Below, piece after piece: positions 45,495-55,253 of a stretch of 64,000 nucleotides of DNA. The stretch lies in NCBI RefSeq assembly GCF_003665435.1, contig NZ_CP023408.1:682001-746000 (forward strand), read 5' to 3'. Numbering within the stretch: the stretch's first letter is position 1; every line of letters begins with the position of its first letter. A program made the position numbers and the translations under genes. The stretch is from Streptomyces fungicidicus (GTDB taxonomy: Bacteria; Actinomycetota; Actinomycetes; Streptomycetales; Streptomycetaceae). The notes below the pieces were generated by a model. That model did no database searches and was not told where the DNA came from. It saw nothing but the letters and a program-made list of their open reading frames with translations.

Positions 45495-46592
45495 TCAGAG
45501 GGAGGAGCCGCCGCGAGGCGTGTCCAGGAGGGCGGCCCGGCGGAGCGCCTCCAGCGGATAGGGGGTCGTCCGGCTCTCCTGCCGGAATCGGCGGAAGAAG
45601 TCCCCCATCACGGCGGCGACCGGCGCGTGACGCACCAGGACTGCCGCGATGGCCGCCGGAACGTTCCCCGGGGGGACCTCCCCTTGGGCGCAGGAGCGCA
45701 CGAACGCCCCGCGTTCTTCCGGCTCGTATCCGTACAGGGCGAAGGCCAGCCAGTTCACCAGGTGCGTGGCGGCGTAGCACCGGTCGTAGCCACGGTGCCG
45801 GTCGAGGAAGGCGGCCTCCTCCGGGGTGAGTGCGAAGCGGGAGGAGAGGGCGAGGCCGTAGTCGGTGAAGAACAGCCGCCGGCCGTCCGTGAGGATGTTC
45901 TCGAAGTGGGCGTCGAAGTGCAGCAGACCGCGGGCGTTCATGAACGCGATACCGGCTTCCAGCTCGCCCGCCACCATGGCGCAGGCCCGCTCGGCCGCGT
46001 CGCCGCCGTCCCCGATCCGGACGCCCAGCCAGTCGTGCAGACTCTGCGGGATGTACTCCAGGAACAGCATGAGGCTCGCCGAGGATTGCTGGAGGGCCTC
46101 GATCCTGCGGCGTATCCCCTGTCCGCCTCCCCAGTAGGCGACGGCCCGTTCGACATCGGCGAGCTCCTCCGGAAGCGGTCGTCCGGGACCCGGCAGTACC
46201 CGCCAGTGGTGCATCAGCGGGAACCCCTCGTGGTCTCCCGCGATCACCCAGTTCGTCGTCATGGTGTGCGCGGCAAGTTCGCGCCATGCCCCGAACCCGG
46301 GGCCGCCGATACTGCCGACCCCGTACTGGCAGAAGGCAGGCAGCTCGAACAGATTGGCCGTGGAGCGCATGTTCTCCGGCCGCCGTTCCAGATCGGTCAG
46401 CGGTACCTGCTTGACGAACACCGGGGTGCCGCCGACATCCAGCAGCGCGGTCGTCCCGCCGATGCCGGAACCGGCCGGCGCGGCGGCGTCCACGAGCTCG
46501 CGCAGCTCGCGATCACTGCACAGCGCCAGTGAGGTGGAGACCGTGGAGTGGGCGGACAGGCGTGTGTCGCGGGAGATCTCGCCGCCGGTCAC
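45495..46592 (-). CDS. kinase-fold (protein kinase/APH-like) protein
   Basis: This 365-residue protein has a lysine in VFVKQVPL for ATP, the catalytic loop HFDAHFENIL (H-x-D-x4-N) and TDYGLALSS in place of the DFG motif. It looks like an active small-molecule or protein phosphotransferase. The GTG start overlaps the stop of the 68-residue gene upstream (GTGA). The target is unknown. Confidence 0.8.
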   Translation of the reverse strand: MTGGEISRDTRLSAHSTVSTSLALCSDRELRELVDAAAPAGSGIGGTTALLDVGGTPVFVKQVPLTDLERRPENMRSTANLFELPAFCQYGVGSIGGPGFGAWRELAAHTMTTNWVIAGDHEGFPLMHHWRVLPGPGRPLPEELADVERAVAYWGGGQGIRRRIEALQQSSASLMLFLEYIPQSLHDWLGVRIGDGGDAAERACAMVAGELEAGIAFMNARGLLHFDAHFENILTDGRRLFFTDYGLALSSRFALTPEEAAFLDRHRGYDRCYAATHLVNWLAFALYGYEPEERGAFVRSCAQGEVPPGNVPAAIAAVLVRHAPVAAVMGDFFRRFRQESRTTPYPLEALRRAALLDTPRGGSSL

Positions 46593-46795
46593 CTGGCGTC
46601 CCGTAGGGGGACCGAGAAGGCGACCTCTCCGCCGGGGCGCTCCCGCGAGGGGCGGACGTATGTCGCGCCCCAGTCGGTGAAGCGCGGCAGGGGCACCCTG
46701 CCGTCGTCCTGGTGCCATGCGCGCGCCGCGGCGGCCGCCACGACCTGGATCCGGCGCTCATGTGCGACGCAGGCGTGCCAGTAATCGACGGCCAT
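46589..46795 (-). CDS. small protein coupled to the kinase-fold gene (68 aa)
   Basis: This 68-residue protein (MAVDYWHACVAHERR) ends four bases inside the next gene (GTGA overlap), so it is probably co-expressed with it. It has a helical N-terminal half and a basic, beta-like C-terminal half, with no recognised motif. A GAGGGGG precedes the ATG. It could be a substrate, regulator or modified peptide for the kinase-like protein, but nothing shows which. Confidence 0.6.
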   Translation of the reverse strand: MAVDYWHACVAHERRIQVVAAAAARAWHQDDGRVPLPRFTDWGATYVRPSRERPGGEVAFSVPLRDAR

Positions 46796-46942
46796 GCAGG
46801 CCCCCTCGTTCGGAGCACGGGCCCCCGCCCGCGCGCGGAGCGAGCAAGCCTATAGGGCGCTGGGAGAAATGACTTGGCTGGCGTCCGGCCAGGTGGTGAG
46901 GGCCCTCGTGAGGGTCGGGCTGACCGGTGCGAGACTGTGCCC

Positions 46943-47563
46943 ATGTTCGTTCAGCTTCTCGCGGCCACGGGTGTGCTCGCCGTTCTGACCATGGTTCCCG
47001 GACCGGACATGGCCGTGGTGACGCGGCGGGCCCTTGCGTCCGGCTGGCAGGACGGGTTGCGCACGGTCGGTGGCATATCGGCGGGACTGCTGATCTGGGG
47101 TGCGCTCACCGTGGTCGGCCTGGCGGCCGTCCTGGCGGCGTCCGCCACGGCGTACACGGTCGTCAAGCTCGCCGGAGCCGTCTACCTCTGCTTCCTCGGT
47201 GTCCAGGCGCTGCTGCAGAGCCGCGCCGGCCGTTCGGAGACGCCGGTGGCGGGCGCCCCGGTCCCGGCAGGTAACCCGTGGCGCACGGGACTGGTCAGCA
47301 ACGTCTTCAACCCGAAGGTCGCGGTCTTCTACACCGGCCTCCTGCCCACGCTCGCCCCGTCCGGGCTCCCGCCGCACCTCGGGATGACCCTGCTGGTCCT
47401 CGTCCACACGGCCCTGACCCTCGGCTGGCTCGGCGGCTACGTGCTGGTGCTGGCCAAGGCCCAGGCGTTCTTCGGGAGGCCCGGCGTGCGCCGCGCCATG
47501 GACCGCGTCACGGGTGTCGTGCTGATCGGCTTCGGCGTCAAGGTGGCCGCCTCCCAGCCCTGA
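46943..47563 (+). CDS. LysE/RhtB family amino-acid exporter
   Basis: This 206-residue protein has six membrane helices and the family motif MVPGPDMAVVTRRAL near the N-terminus, then NVFNPKVAVFYTGLLP. It would export amino acids or related amines across the cell membrane. No LysR-type regulator is adjacent; the nearest is separated by the convergent Vat-like gene. Confidence 0.88.
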   Translation: MFVQLLAATGVLAVLTMVPGPDMAVVTRRALASGWQDGLRTVGGISAGLLIWGALTVVGLAAVLAASATAYTVVKLAGAVYLCFLGVQALLQSRAGRSETPVAGAPVPAGNPWRTGLVSNVFNPKVAVFYTGLLPTLAPSGLPPHLGMTLLVLVHTALTLGWLGGYVLVLAKAQAFFGRPGVRRAMDRVTGVVLIGFGVKVAASQP

Positions 47564-47580
47564 ACACGGTACGGAGCGCC

Positions 47581-47604
47581 CCGCTCCCGGTCCCTAGGGA
47601 GCGG
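47581..47604. terminator. bidirectional hairpin between lysE-like and vat-like genes
   Basis: CCGCTCCC and GGGAGCGG pair around an 8-base loop between two convergent genes; it includes the end of the right-hand gene. Confidence 0.6.
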
Positions 47605-48229
47605 CGGCTTCCAGGTCGGCGACGCCGCCCGACATGATCGTCCGCACATGCGCGGTGATGTGCTCCGCGGGCCAGTCCCACCAGGCCACCGCGAGCAGCC
47701 GGGCGATGTCGTGGTCGTCGTAACGGGTGCGGATCAGGCGGGCCGGGTTGCCGCCGACGATGCCGTAGTCCGGCACGTCGCCGGTGACCACGGCTCCGGC
47801 GGCGACGATCGCGCCGTGCCCGATCCGCACGCCCGGCATCACCGTGGCGCCGTGACCGAACCAGACGTCGTTGCCGACGACGGTGTCCCCCCGGTCGGGC
47901 AGGCCGGTGAGCAGGTCGAAGTGCTCGGACCACGAGCCGCCCATGGTGGGGAACGGGAAGGTGGAGGGGCCGTCCATACGGTGGTTGGCGCCGTTCATCA
48001 GGAACCGCACACCCGTGCCCAGCGCGCAGAACCTGCCGATGATCAGCTTCTCCGGCCCGTAGTGGTGGAGCACGTTGCGCGTCTCGAAGGCCGTCGGGTC
48101 GTCAGGGTCGTCGTAGTAGGAGTACTCCCCGACCTCGATCAGCGGGGACGTCACCAGCGGCTTGAGCAGCACCACCCGGGGCTGGCCGGGCATCGGACGG
48201 AGGACCGTCGGGTCGGGAGGCACATGCAT
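47594..48229 (-). CDS. Vat/CatB-type hexapeptide-repeat O-acetyltransferase
   Basis: This 211-residue protein has left-handed beta-helix repeats ([14 protein letters not shown] through [32 protein letters not shown]) and the His loop NGANHRMDG of the xenobiotic acetyltransferase family. Members modify streptogramin A or chloramphenicol, but many relatives act on sugars or other metabolites. A GAGGAG lies ten bases before the ATG at 48229, and a GTG two codons later is possible. Resistance is not proven. Confidence 0.85.
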   Translation of the reverse strand: MHVPPDPTVLRPMPGQPRVVLLKPLVTSPLIEVGEYSYYDDPDDPTAFETRNVLHHYGPEKLIIGRFCALGTGVRFLMNGANHRMDGPSTFPFPTMGGSWSEHFDLLTGLPDRGDTVVGNDVWFGHGATVMPGVRIGHGAIVAAGAVVTGDVPDYGIVGGNPARLIRTRYDDHDIARLLAVAWWDWPAEHITAHVRTIMSGGVADLEAAAP

Positions 48230-48339
48230 GGAGGCGGAACTCCTCAACGGTGGCGGGCGCGGGTCCGAGCCATGATCGCGGAACCGGGCGGCGGGGGACA
48301 CCGGTTTTCCGCCCGCACTCCCCGCCCGCTCGCCGTGCG

Positions 48340-49275
48340 TCAGCGCGGAGTCACCCAGCCGGGCGTCCAGGTCCCGGCGGTGTCCTGGCCGGCCACCGTA
48401 GTGGCGAGATGGGCGCGCAGGACGGCCAGCGCCGGGTGGGGATTGTCCCGGCGCCACAGCAGCGAGTGCGGGTAGACGAGCGTCGGACCGGTGACCGGGA
48501 TCCGGCGCAGGTCGTGGCCCGCGGGCCAGACGAGGCGGGTCAGCTCGCCCATGAAGGTGGCCAGGGCCGGGGTGTCGGCCACGGTGTCGAGGAGGGCGTC
48601 GGAACCGAAGTTGGGGCCGGTCGCCTCGATGGTGAGACCGAACTCCGCGACGAGGTCGGCGTAGTAGGCGCCCCACTCGCTTCCGGGGACGATGCCGGGC
48701 ATCCAGATGCGGTGCCCGGCGAGCTCGGCCACCGTCACCGACCGGACGCCCGCCAGCGCGTGCCCCGGACCGGTCAGCAGCTGGAGCGGCTCGTCGAGGA
48801 CCCGGACGGACTCGATGTCCTCGGGCAGGGGCAGACCCGGTGCGGCGACGGCACGGAAGGTCGCGTCGATCGCACCGGACCGGACGGCGGCGAGGGCCGT
48901 CTCGATGGGCGGCAGCATCACCACGTCGAGTTCGATCTCGGGGTGCGCGCGGTGGAAACCCCGCATCAGACCCGTCATCGCGCCGCGCGAGGCGAGCACG
49001 TCGACGCGCAGCGGGCGGCGGCCCGGACGCACGGAGGAGACCGCGCGCTCGGCGACGCGCAGCAGCTCGCGCGCGTGGGGCAGGAACGCCTGCCCGTCGA
49101 TGCTCAGCTCGGCGCCCCGCGAGGTGCGGGTGAACAACCGCACGCCCAGGCCGCGCTCCAGCGCGGCGATGCGCTTGGAGACAGCCTGCTGGGTGACCGC
49201 CAGCTCGTCGGCGGCCTCCTGGAACCGCCCCGCGTCGGCTGCGGCGACGAATGTCCGGACACTGTCGAGGTCCAT
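48340..49275 (-). CDS. LysR family transcriptional regulator
   Basis: This 311-residue regulator has an N-terminal helix-turn-helix ([27 protein letters not shown]) and a periplasmic-binding-type effector domain. It is divergent from an MFS transporter, and a perfect 25-bp palindrome between the two starts is the likely binding site. It probably controls the transporter and itself. Confidence 0.9.
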   Translation of the reverse strand: MDLDSVRTFVAAADAGRFQEAADELAVTQQAVSKRIAALERGLGVRLFTRTSRGAELSIDGQAFLPHARELLRVAERAVSSVRPGRRPLRVDVLASRGAMTGLMRGFHRAHPEIELDVVMLPPIETALAAVRSGAIDATFRAVAAPGLPLPEDIESVRVLDEPLQLLTGPGHALAGVRSVTVAELAGHRIWMPGIVPGSEWGAYYADLVAEFGLTIEATGPNFGSDALLDTVADTPALATFMGELTRLVWPAGHDLRRIPVTGPTLVYPHSLLWRRDNPHPALAVLRAHLATTVAGQDTAGTWTPGWVTPR

Positions 49276-49288
49276 GGCGACAACCCTA

Positions 49289-49313
49289 CGGCCACAACCG
49301 CTGGTTGTGGCCG
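49289..49313. promoter_or_regulatory. 25-bp perfect palindrome, LysR operator candidate
   Basis: Eleven-base arms, CGGCCACAACC and GGTTGTGGCCG, surround GCT. The palindrome lies 14 bases upstream of the lysR start and about 95 bases from the transporter start. Confidence 0.7.
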
Positions 49314-49408
49314 GACGGTCCCGCGGTTGTTTGATCCCCGGATGCGGTGCTCGCTTTGATGTTCCCGATCGCGGAACGGTTGTGCGGGGGAGTGGCGGGG
49401 ATGGCGGC

Positions 49409-50653
49409 ATGAACGGCGGGCACCGGCTGGGGCGGCGGTTCGGGTGGCTCTGGGGGGCGTACGGGACCAGCGCGCTCGGCACCTGGCTGGCCTTCGGCGC
49501 GTTCCCGCTGATCGCCATCCGGGTGCTGCACGCCGGGCCGGCCGAGGTCGCCGCGCTGTCCTCCGTGGGAGCCGCGGTGGGCGCGGCCGTGGCGGTGCCG
49601 CTCGGACCGTGGGTCGAGTTCCGCCGCAAGCGGCAGGTGCTGATCGCGACGGACCTGGTGCGGTGCGCGGCGCTGCTGACCGTGCCCGCCGCGTACGCGT
49701 TCGGGGTGCTCACCCTCGTACAGCTCCTGCTGGTCTCGGCCGCCGTCGCGGCGGCCGACATCACCTTCCGCGCCGCCTCCGGCGCCTACCTCAAAACGCT
49801 GCTGCCGGCCGAGGACCTGCTCGTCGCCAACGCCCGGCTGGAGTCCACGTCCTGGACGCTCACGATCGTCGGACCGCCGCTGGGCGGCGCGGCGATCGGC
49901 CTGCTCGGTCCGGTGGCGACGGTCGTGGCCGACGCGGTCAGCCACCTGCTCTCGGCTCTGGGCATCCGCGCGACGGGCGGGGACGAGCCCCGGCCCGAGC
50001 GGCGGAAGGCCGCGCCCCCGCGGGCCGGGGACCTGCTCGACGGCTGGCGGTACATCCTCGCCGACAGGACACTGCGGCCGCTGTTCTTCAACACGGTCCT
50101 GTTCAACGGCCTGGTGATGGCCGCCCAGCCGCTGCTGGCCGTCCTGATGCTCGGGCGCCTCGGCTTCACGCCCTGGCAGTACGGCCTCGCCTTCGCCGCG
50201 CCCTCGGTCGGCGGGCTGCTCGGTTCGCGGCTGGCCCGGCCGCTCGCCGACCGGTTCGGGCAGCACCGGGTCCTGGTCGCGGCCGGGACGCTGCGCGCCG
50301 TCTGGCCCATCGGCCTGGCCTTCCCGGGACCGGGCACCGGCGGGCTGCTGCTGGTGATCGGCGTCGAGTTCGGGCTCATCCTCTGCTGCGGCGTCTTCAA
50401 CCCCCTGCACGCCACCTGCCGCCTGCGGCGCACCGCCACCGACCGGGTCACCCGCACGCTCTCCGCCTGGGCGGTGACGACCAAGGCCGGCACCGCGCTC
50501 CTGACGGCCCTCTGGGGCGTGCTGGGCACCCTGCTGGGCGCGCGCGCCGCCATCGCGCTGGCCGGCGCGCTGCTGCTGACGACCCCGCTGCTGCTTCCCC
50601 GCCGCGCGGCGGCGCACAGCCCCGGGCGGGGGCAGGCGCCGCGAAGCCCCTGA
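49409..50653 (+). CDS. MFS transporter
   Basis: This 414-residue protein has about ten to twelve membrane helices with the EFRRKRQVL loop between helices 2 and 3 and a charged loop near the middle. The first helix FGWLWGAYGTSALG and the pattern PLLAVLMLGRLG are typical of enterobactin-exporter-like MFS proteins. The substrate is unknown. Divergent from lysR, it is the probable regulon member. Confidence 0.88.
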   Translation: MNGGHRLGRRFGWLWGAYGTSALGTWLAFGAFPLIAIRVLHAGPAEVAALSSVGAAVGAAVAVPLGPWVEFRRKRQVLIATDLVRCAALLTVPAAYAFGVLTLVQLLLVSAAVAAADITFRAASGAYLKTLLPAEDLLVANARLESTSWTLTIVGPPLGGAAIGLLGPVATVVADAVSHLLSALGIRATGGDEPRPERRKAAPPRAGDLLDGWRYILADRTLRPLFFNTVLFNGLVMAAQPLLAVLMLGRLGFTPWQYGLAFAAPSVGGLLGSRLARPLADRFGQHRVLVAAGTLRAVWPIGLAFPGPGTGGLLLVIGVEFGLILCCGVFNPLHATCRLRRTATDRVTRTLSAWAVTTKAGTALLTALWGVLGTLLGARAAIALAGALLLTTPLLLPRRAAAHSPGRGQAPRSP

Positions 50654-50659
50654 CAGCTC

Positions 50660-51541
50660 TCAGCGGTCGCCGAGGGCCCTGATCTCCCCGGTGACCAGCG
50701 CGGGGTCCTCCTCGGCCATGAAGTGGCCGCAGGAGACCGTGCGGTGCCGCAGGTCACCGGCCCAGGCGCTCCACAGCCCCTGGGCGTGGTAGCCGAGCGC
50801 CGCGCCCCAGTCCTGCTGGAGGACGGTGACCGGCATCGCCAGCCGGTTGCCCGCCTCCCGGTCGGCACAGTCGTGCTCCACGTCCACGCCGGCGGAGGCG
50901 CGGTAGTCGGCGACGATCGACGGCACGGCCGCCGCGGAGGCAGCGAGGTAGTGCCCGCGGACGTCGGCGGGCATCGCGTCCGGGGCGTGGGTCCAGGCGT
51001 CGAGGAAGTGACCGAAGAAGGCGTCCGCGGACGCGCCGATCAGCTGCTCCGGCAGGCCCGGCGCCTGAGCCATCAGGTACAGGTGGAAGCCGACCGCGCC
51101 GGACACACCGCGCAGCGCGTCCCACATGTCGAGGGTCGGCAGGACGTCCAGGAAGAGCGCGCGGGACACGGCGCCCGGGTGGTCCATCGCGGCACGGAAG
51201 GCGACGAGGGCGCCGCGGTCGTGGCCGGCCAGGGCGAAGCGGTCGTGGCCCAGCTCCGCGGCGAGGCGGACGACGTCCCGCGCCATGGTGCGCTTGGAGT
51301 AGACGTCCCGGCCGCTCCCGGCGGGCTTGTCGCTGGCGCCGTAGCCGCGCAGGTCCGGGCAGATGACGGTGTGGTCGGCGGCGAGGTCGGCGGCGACGTG
51401 CCGCCACATCAGGTGGGTCTGCGGAAATCCGTGCAGCAGCACGACCGGGGCGCCGCCGCCCCCGACGGCGGCGTTCAGCGTGACGCCGTCGCCGACCGGT
51501 ACGCGGTGCTCGGTGAATCCAGGGATGCTCGGGTGTGTCAC
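50660..51541 (-). CDS. alpha/beta hydrolase (epoxide hydrolase/haloacetate dehalogenase-like)
   Basis: This 293-residue enzyme has HGFPQTHLMWR and the nucleophile Asp in AGHDRGALVAF, which marks the dehalogenase/epoxide-hydrolase branch. The catalytic His is in CGHFMAEEDP. GTG start at 51541 with AGGAG five bases before. It is divergent from the SARP regulator gene. Confidence 0.88.
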   Translation of the reverse strand: MTHPSIPGFTEHRVPVGDGVTLNAAVGGGGAPVVLLHGFPQTHLMWRHVAADLAADHTVICPDLRGYGASDKPAGSGRDVYSKRTMARDVVRLAAELGHDRFALAGHDRGALVAFRAAMDHPGAVSRALFLDVLPTLDMWDALRGVSGAVGFHLYLMAQAPGLPEQLIGASADAFFGHFLDAWTHAPDAMPADVRGHYLAASAAAVPSIVADYRASAGVDVEHDCADREAGNRLAMPVTVLQQDWGAALGYHAQGLWSAWAGDLRHRTVSCGHFMAEEDPALVTGEIRALGDR

Positions 51542-51694
51542 AGCGACTCCTGCGGCTCGTGGCAGAGTGGACGTTCCGGACCTGGCGGTCCGGGCCGTCC
51601 GGGGACGTCCACCAGGTTGCGGGCCCCGGATCAGCGATCGATGAGTGGACGCGCGGCACCCCCGGGGACGGCGCCGCCCTGAAGGGACCGTGCC

Positions 51695-53761
51695 GTGGGA
51701 GTGGAGTTCGGACTGCTGGGGCCGGTCACCGCCCGGGACTCCGACGGGGCCTGCCTGCCGCTCGGCGCGCCCCGCCACCGTGAGGTGCTCGGGCGGCTGC
51801 TGATCGCCCGGGGAAGGGTGGTCCCGGCAGGCCGGCTCGTGGCCGACCTGTGGGAGGACGAACCCCCGGCCGGCGCGATCGGAGCACTGCGCACCTTCGT
51901 CGCGGCGCTGCGCCGCGCCCTGGAACCCGGGCGCCCTCCCCGGCAGCCGTCCCGGCTGCTGGTCACCGACGGTCCCGGGTACCTCCTGCGCGCCGGACGC
52001 GAGGCGGTGGACGCCTGGAGGTTCGAGGACTCGGCCGCACGGGCCGCCGAAGCGCCACCGCACGCGGCGGTGGCCCTCTGGGACGAGGCACTCGCCCTGT
52101 GGCGCGGGCCGGTCCTCGCCGACTTCCCGGACGCCCGGTGGGCCGCCGCCGAGCAGGCCCGGCTCGAGGAGCTCCGCCTCGGCGCGGTCGAGCGCCGCGC
52201 CGACGCCCTGCTGGCCACCGGCGCGGCCCGGGACGCCGTCGTCGACCTGCGGGCCCATGTCGCCGCGCACCCGGGGCGGCAGGACGGCTGGGCGCTGCTC
52301 GCGACCGCCCTGGACCGCTCCGGCCGCCGCGGAGAGGCCCTGGAGTCCCTGCGACACGCCCGCCGGGCACTCGCCGGCGCCTACGGAACCGGCACCCCGG
52401 CCGTCCTGGCCCGCACCGAAGCCCGCATCCGCGGCGGCACCACCGGCTCCGCGACCGAACCGGCCGGGGCGGCGGACGGCGTCTGGGACCGTACGGCCGC
52501 CGCGTGGGACCGCTCGGTGCCCGCCCGCTCCCGGGCCCGGCTGCACGCCACCGCCGGTCTGCTGCGGGACCTCGCGGTGACCGGCGCCGACGGCCTGGAG
52601 GAGGCGCGCGCACACCGGCGGGAACTGGTCGCCGCGGCCGAGACGACCGGGGACACCGAGCTGGCCGCCAGGATCATCGGCTCCTACGACGTCCCGGCCG
52701 TCTGGACCCGGGCCGACGATCCCGACGACGCCGGGAACCTGGTCCGCGCCGCCGCCCGCGCCGCCGCCCGGCTCGGCCCCGACGGCCCGCCCGCGCTGCG
52801 GGCCCGGCTGCTGTCGGTGGTCGCGGTCGAGTCACGCGGCGACGCCGCCGCGGACGCCCCGCTTCCACGGGCGGCCGCCGCCCCCGCCGCCGAACCGTGG
52901 CGGCTGCGCGCCGAACGCGCCGCGCAGGAGGCCGTACGCCTCGCCCGCCGTCTCGGCGACCCCTCGGCGCTCGCGTTCGCCCTCAACGGCGCCTTCATGC
53001 AGTCCTGCGGCACCTGCGGATCGGCCGCCCACCGGAACGCACTCGGCGCCGAACTGACGCGGCTGGCCGTCGACCACCACCTGCCCGGCCACGAGGTGCT
53101 GGGCCGTCTCGTCCGCCTCCAGGCACTCTCCGGACTCGGTGACTTCACGGCGGCCGACGCGGAGGCGGAGGAGATCGACCGGCTGGCACACCGCAACGAA
53201 CGGCCCCTCGCCGGAGTGTTCACCTCCTGGTACCGGGCCCTGCGCACCTGCGAGACCGACGGCTGGACGGCCGCCCGCCCCCACTACGCCGGGCTCCTCG
53301 CGGAGACCGCGAACCACGGCATGCCCGGCCTCACCCGGGGAGCGGCCGTCCTCGTCGCGCTCGTGCCGGTCATGCGGGACGGCACCCTGCCCGACCCCGA
53401 CGACTTCGCCGGTCTGGACGCCGGCCCCTACCGGCCCTGGCTCGACCCCCTGCTGCTCGCCGCCTCCGGCGACACCGAGAGGGCCCGGCACGCACTCGCC
53501 GATGTTCCCCGCCCGCCCCACGACCTTCTCCAGGAAGCACTCTGGTGCGTACTGGCCCGCACGGCCGCGGCCGTGGGACACGAGGACGTCCTGCGCCGGG
53601 CCCACGACGAACTCGCCGCCGCGGACGGCGAGTCGGCCGGCGGCGGCAGCGGCCTGATCTCCTTCGGCCCGGTCGCCCACCACCTTCGCGCCGCCGACGC
53701 GGCCCTCAGCCCTGCGGCTCCTGAGGCTTGGCGTCGACCTCGCGCAGCGCCTCGTCCTTGA
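51695..53761 (+). CDS. SARP family transcriptional regulator (AfsR-like, large)
   Basis: This 688-residue protein has an N-terminal OmpR-type winged-helix domain (FGLLGPVTARDS through PGYLLRAGREAVDAWRF) and a BTAD bacterial transcriptional-activation domain (to about residue 250). A long helical, TPR-like region follows with no ATPase motif. SARPs activate secondary-metabolism genes. No cluster is next to it. The last 56 bases overlap the antitoxin-like gene on the other strand. Confidence 0.85.
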   Translation: MGVEFGLLGPVTARDSDGACLPLGAPRHREVLGRLLIARGRVVPAGRLVADLWEDEPPAGAIGALRTFVAALRRALEPGRPPRQPSRLLVTDGPGYLLRAGREAVDAWRFEDSAARAAEAPPHAAVALWDEALALWRGPVLADFPDARWAAAEQARLEELRLGAVERRADALLATGAARDAVVDLRAHVAAHPGRQDGWALLATALDRSGRRGEALESLRHARRALAGAYGTGTPAVLARTEARIRGGTTGSATEPAGAADGVWDRTAAAWDRSVPARSRARLHATAGLLRDLAVTGADGLEEARAHRRELVAAAETTGDTELAARIIGSYDVPAVWTRADDPDDAGNLVRAAARAAARLGPDGPPALRARLLSVVAVESRGDAAADAPLPRAAAAPAAEPWRLRAERAAQEAVRLARRLGDPSALAFALNGAFMQSCGTCGSAAHRNALGAELTRLAVDHHLPGHEVLGRLVRLQALSGLGDFTAADAEAEEIDRLAHRNERPLAGVFTSWYRALRTCETDGWTAARPHYAGLLAETANHGMPGLTRGAAVLVALVPVMRDGTLPDPDDFAGLDAGPYRPWLDPLLLAASGDTERARHALADVPRPPHDLLQEALWCVLARTAAAVGHEDVLRRAHDELAAADGESAGGGSGLISFGPVAHHLRAADAALSPAAPEAWRRPRAAPRP

Positions 53762-53906
53762 GCTCGGTACGGGCCTCCGTGCGGTGGCCGCGGGCGATGT
53801 AGTCCCGTACGACCGCCTCGACCGCGTCCTGAGGGGACCCGACCCCCGCCAGGACCATCACCTCCACCACGAGTTCCGCGTCGAGACTGATACTGACCTT
53901 GGCCAC
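53706..53906 (-). CDS. VapB-like ribbon-helix-helix antitoxin-type protein
   Basis: This 66-residue protein begins AKVSISLDAELVVEVM, a strand-helix pattern of small DNA-binding antitoxins, followed by a helical, charged tail. No PIN-domain toxin is beside it, so it would be an orphan. The GTG at 53906 is preceded by AAAAAGGG. Confidence 0.7.
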   Translation of the reverse strand: MAKVSISLDAELVVEVMVLAGVGSPQDAVEAVVRDYIARGHRTEARTELKDEALREVDAKPQEPQG

Positions 53907-54116
53907 CGCGCCCCCCTTTTTCCCGTCGCCCCGGCACTTTAGCCGCCGAGGGCCCCCTGCGACGAGGCCCGGCGCCGGCTCGGAAACCGGCACCCCCCTT
54001 GGGCCGACCGGCCCTCGTTTCACCCCCGGTCAGCCCATGGGACCTCCGTCAGGACCGCCGGATACTCGACACAGGAGCAGATCCCGGGCCCGATGGCCCC
54101 GGAGGAGGTGCACGTC

Positions 54117-54614
54117 ATGACCGGTACCGTGCTGATCACCTATGGATCCACCAACGGATCGACCGAGCGGATCGCCGAGACCGTCGCCGGAGTCCTGCGC
54201 GAGGACGGGCTGACCGTCGAGACCCTGCCCGCCCGCTCGGTCCGGGACGTGGCACCGTACGACGCCGTCGTGGCCGGCGGCGGACTGTACGCCGGGCGCT
54301 GGCAGAAGGACGCCCGCCGCTTCCTGCGGCGGCACCGCCGCGCACTGGCCGAACGCCCGCTGTACCTGTTCAGCAGCGGGCCCCTGGACCCCTCGGCCTC
54401 CGAGCGGGACATCCCGCCCGTGCACGGAGTGCGGAAGGCGGCCACCCGGCTCGACGCCAGGGAGCACATCACCTTCGGCGGCTGCCTCGAGGAGGGCGCG
54501 AAGGGACGGGTCGCCGGAATGATCCTCCGCAACGGCAAGGGCGGGGACTACCGCGACTTCACGGCGATCGAGTCGTGGGCGGCCCATGTCGCCGACGAAC
54601 TGACCCAAGGATGA
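54117..54614 (+). CDS. flavodoxin domain protein (HemG-like)
   Basis: This 165-residue protein has a flavodoxin start (LITYGSTNGSTERIAETVA) with the phosphate-binding loop for FMN, and a second FMN-loop region VVAGGGLYAGRW. It resembles menaquinone-dependent protoporphyrinogen oxidase or simple electron carriers. The ATG at 54117 is eight bases after GGAGGAGG. Next to it is a flavin/PLP-oxidase-like gene. Confidence 0.85.
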   Translation: MTGTVLITYGSTNGSTERIAETVAGVLREDGLTVETLPARSVRDVAPYDAVVAGGGLYAGRWQKDARRFLRRHRRALAERPLYLFSSGPLDPSASERDIPPVHGVRKAATRLDAREHITFGGCLEEGAKGRVAGMILRNGKGGDYRDFTAIESWAAHVADELTQG

Positions 54615-54663
54615 GAGCGGGCCGTTCCGCGGAACGGCGGCACCACACGAAGGAAGGGCGGCG

Positions 54664-55113
54664 ATGTACCCCAGTGACGGATTCCGCGAACTCGGGCGGC
54701 AGGAGTGCCTGCGGCTGATGGCCCGGGTGCCCGTCGGCCGCATCGTCTTCACACGCCGGGCCCTGCCCGCCGTGCTGCCGGTCAACTTCCGGCTGGACGC
54801 CGACGGAGCCGTCCTGCTCCGTACCGCGGCCGACTCGGAACTGGTGCGCGCGGTCGACGGTGCTGTGGTCGCCTTCGAGGCCGACGACATCGACCCTGAC
54901 CGGCACGCCGGCTGGAGCGTCGTGGTCACGGGCCCCGCCAGGGTGGTGACCGACACCGCCGAGCAGCGGCGGCTCGCTGTCACCGGCCCGGTGTCCTGGG
55001 CTCCTTCGGCACGGGAGGTCTTCGTCCGCGTCGAGTCCGAGCTGGTCTCCGGGCGCGAACTCGTCGCCGGACGCAGCCTGTACGGGGTGAGCCTGGCGAT
55101 CACGAAGAGCTGA
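54664..55113 (+). CDS. pyridoxamine 5'-phosphate oxidase family flavin protein
   Basis: This 149-residue protein has the split-barrel fold (GRIVFTRRALPAVLPVNF, then AGWSVVVTGPARVV) typical of FMN- or F420-binding PNPOx-like proteins of actinobacteria. The gene lies 50 bases after the flavodoxin gene in the same direction, so a shared redox role is plausible. Confidence 0.85.
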   Translation: MYPSDGFRELGRQECLRLMARVPVGRIVFTRRALPAVLPVNFRLDADGAVLLRTAADSELVRAVDGAVVAFEADDIDPDRHAGWSVVVTGPARVVTDTAEQRRLAVTGPVSWAPSAREVFVRVESELVSGRELVAGRSLYGVSLAITKS

Positions 55114-55253
55114 CACGTCGGCAACGGGCCACAGAAGTCGGGACGTTGGACCCACTGACCGGGCCCTGCGGCCCCTCTCCCGGCCACCGGCGACGCGAGA
55201 CGGTGAAGACGCGCCGAGAGGAACTCACCTCTCGCCCGCACCACTTGGAGGGG

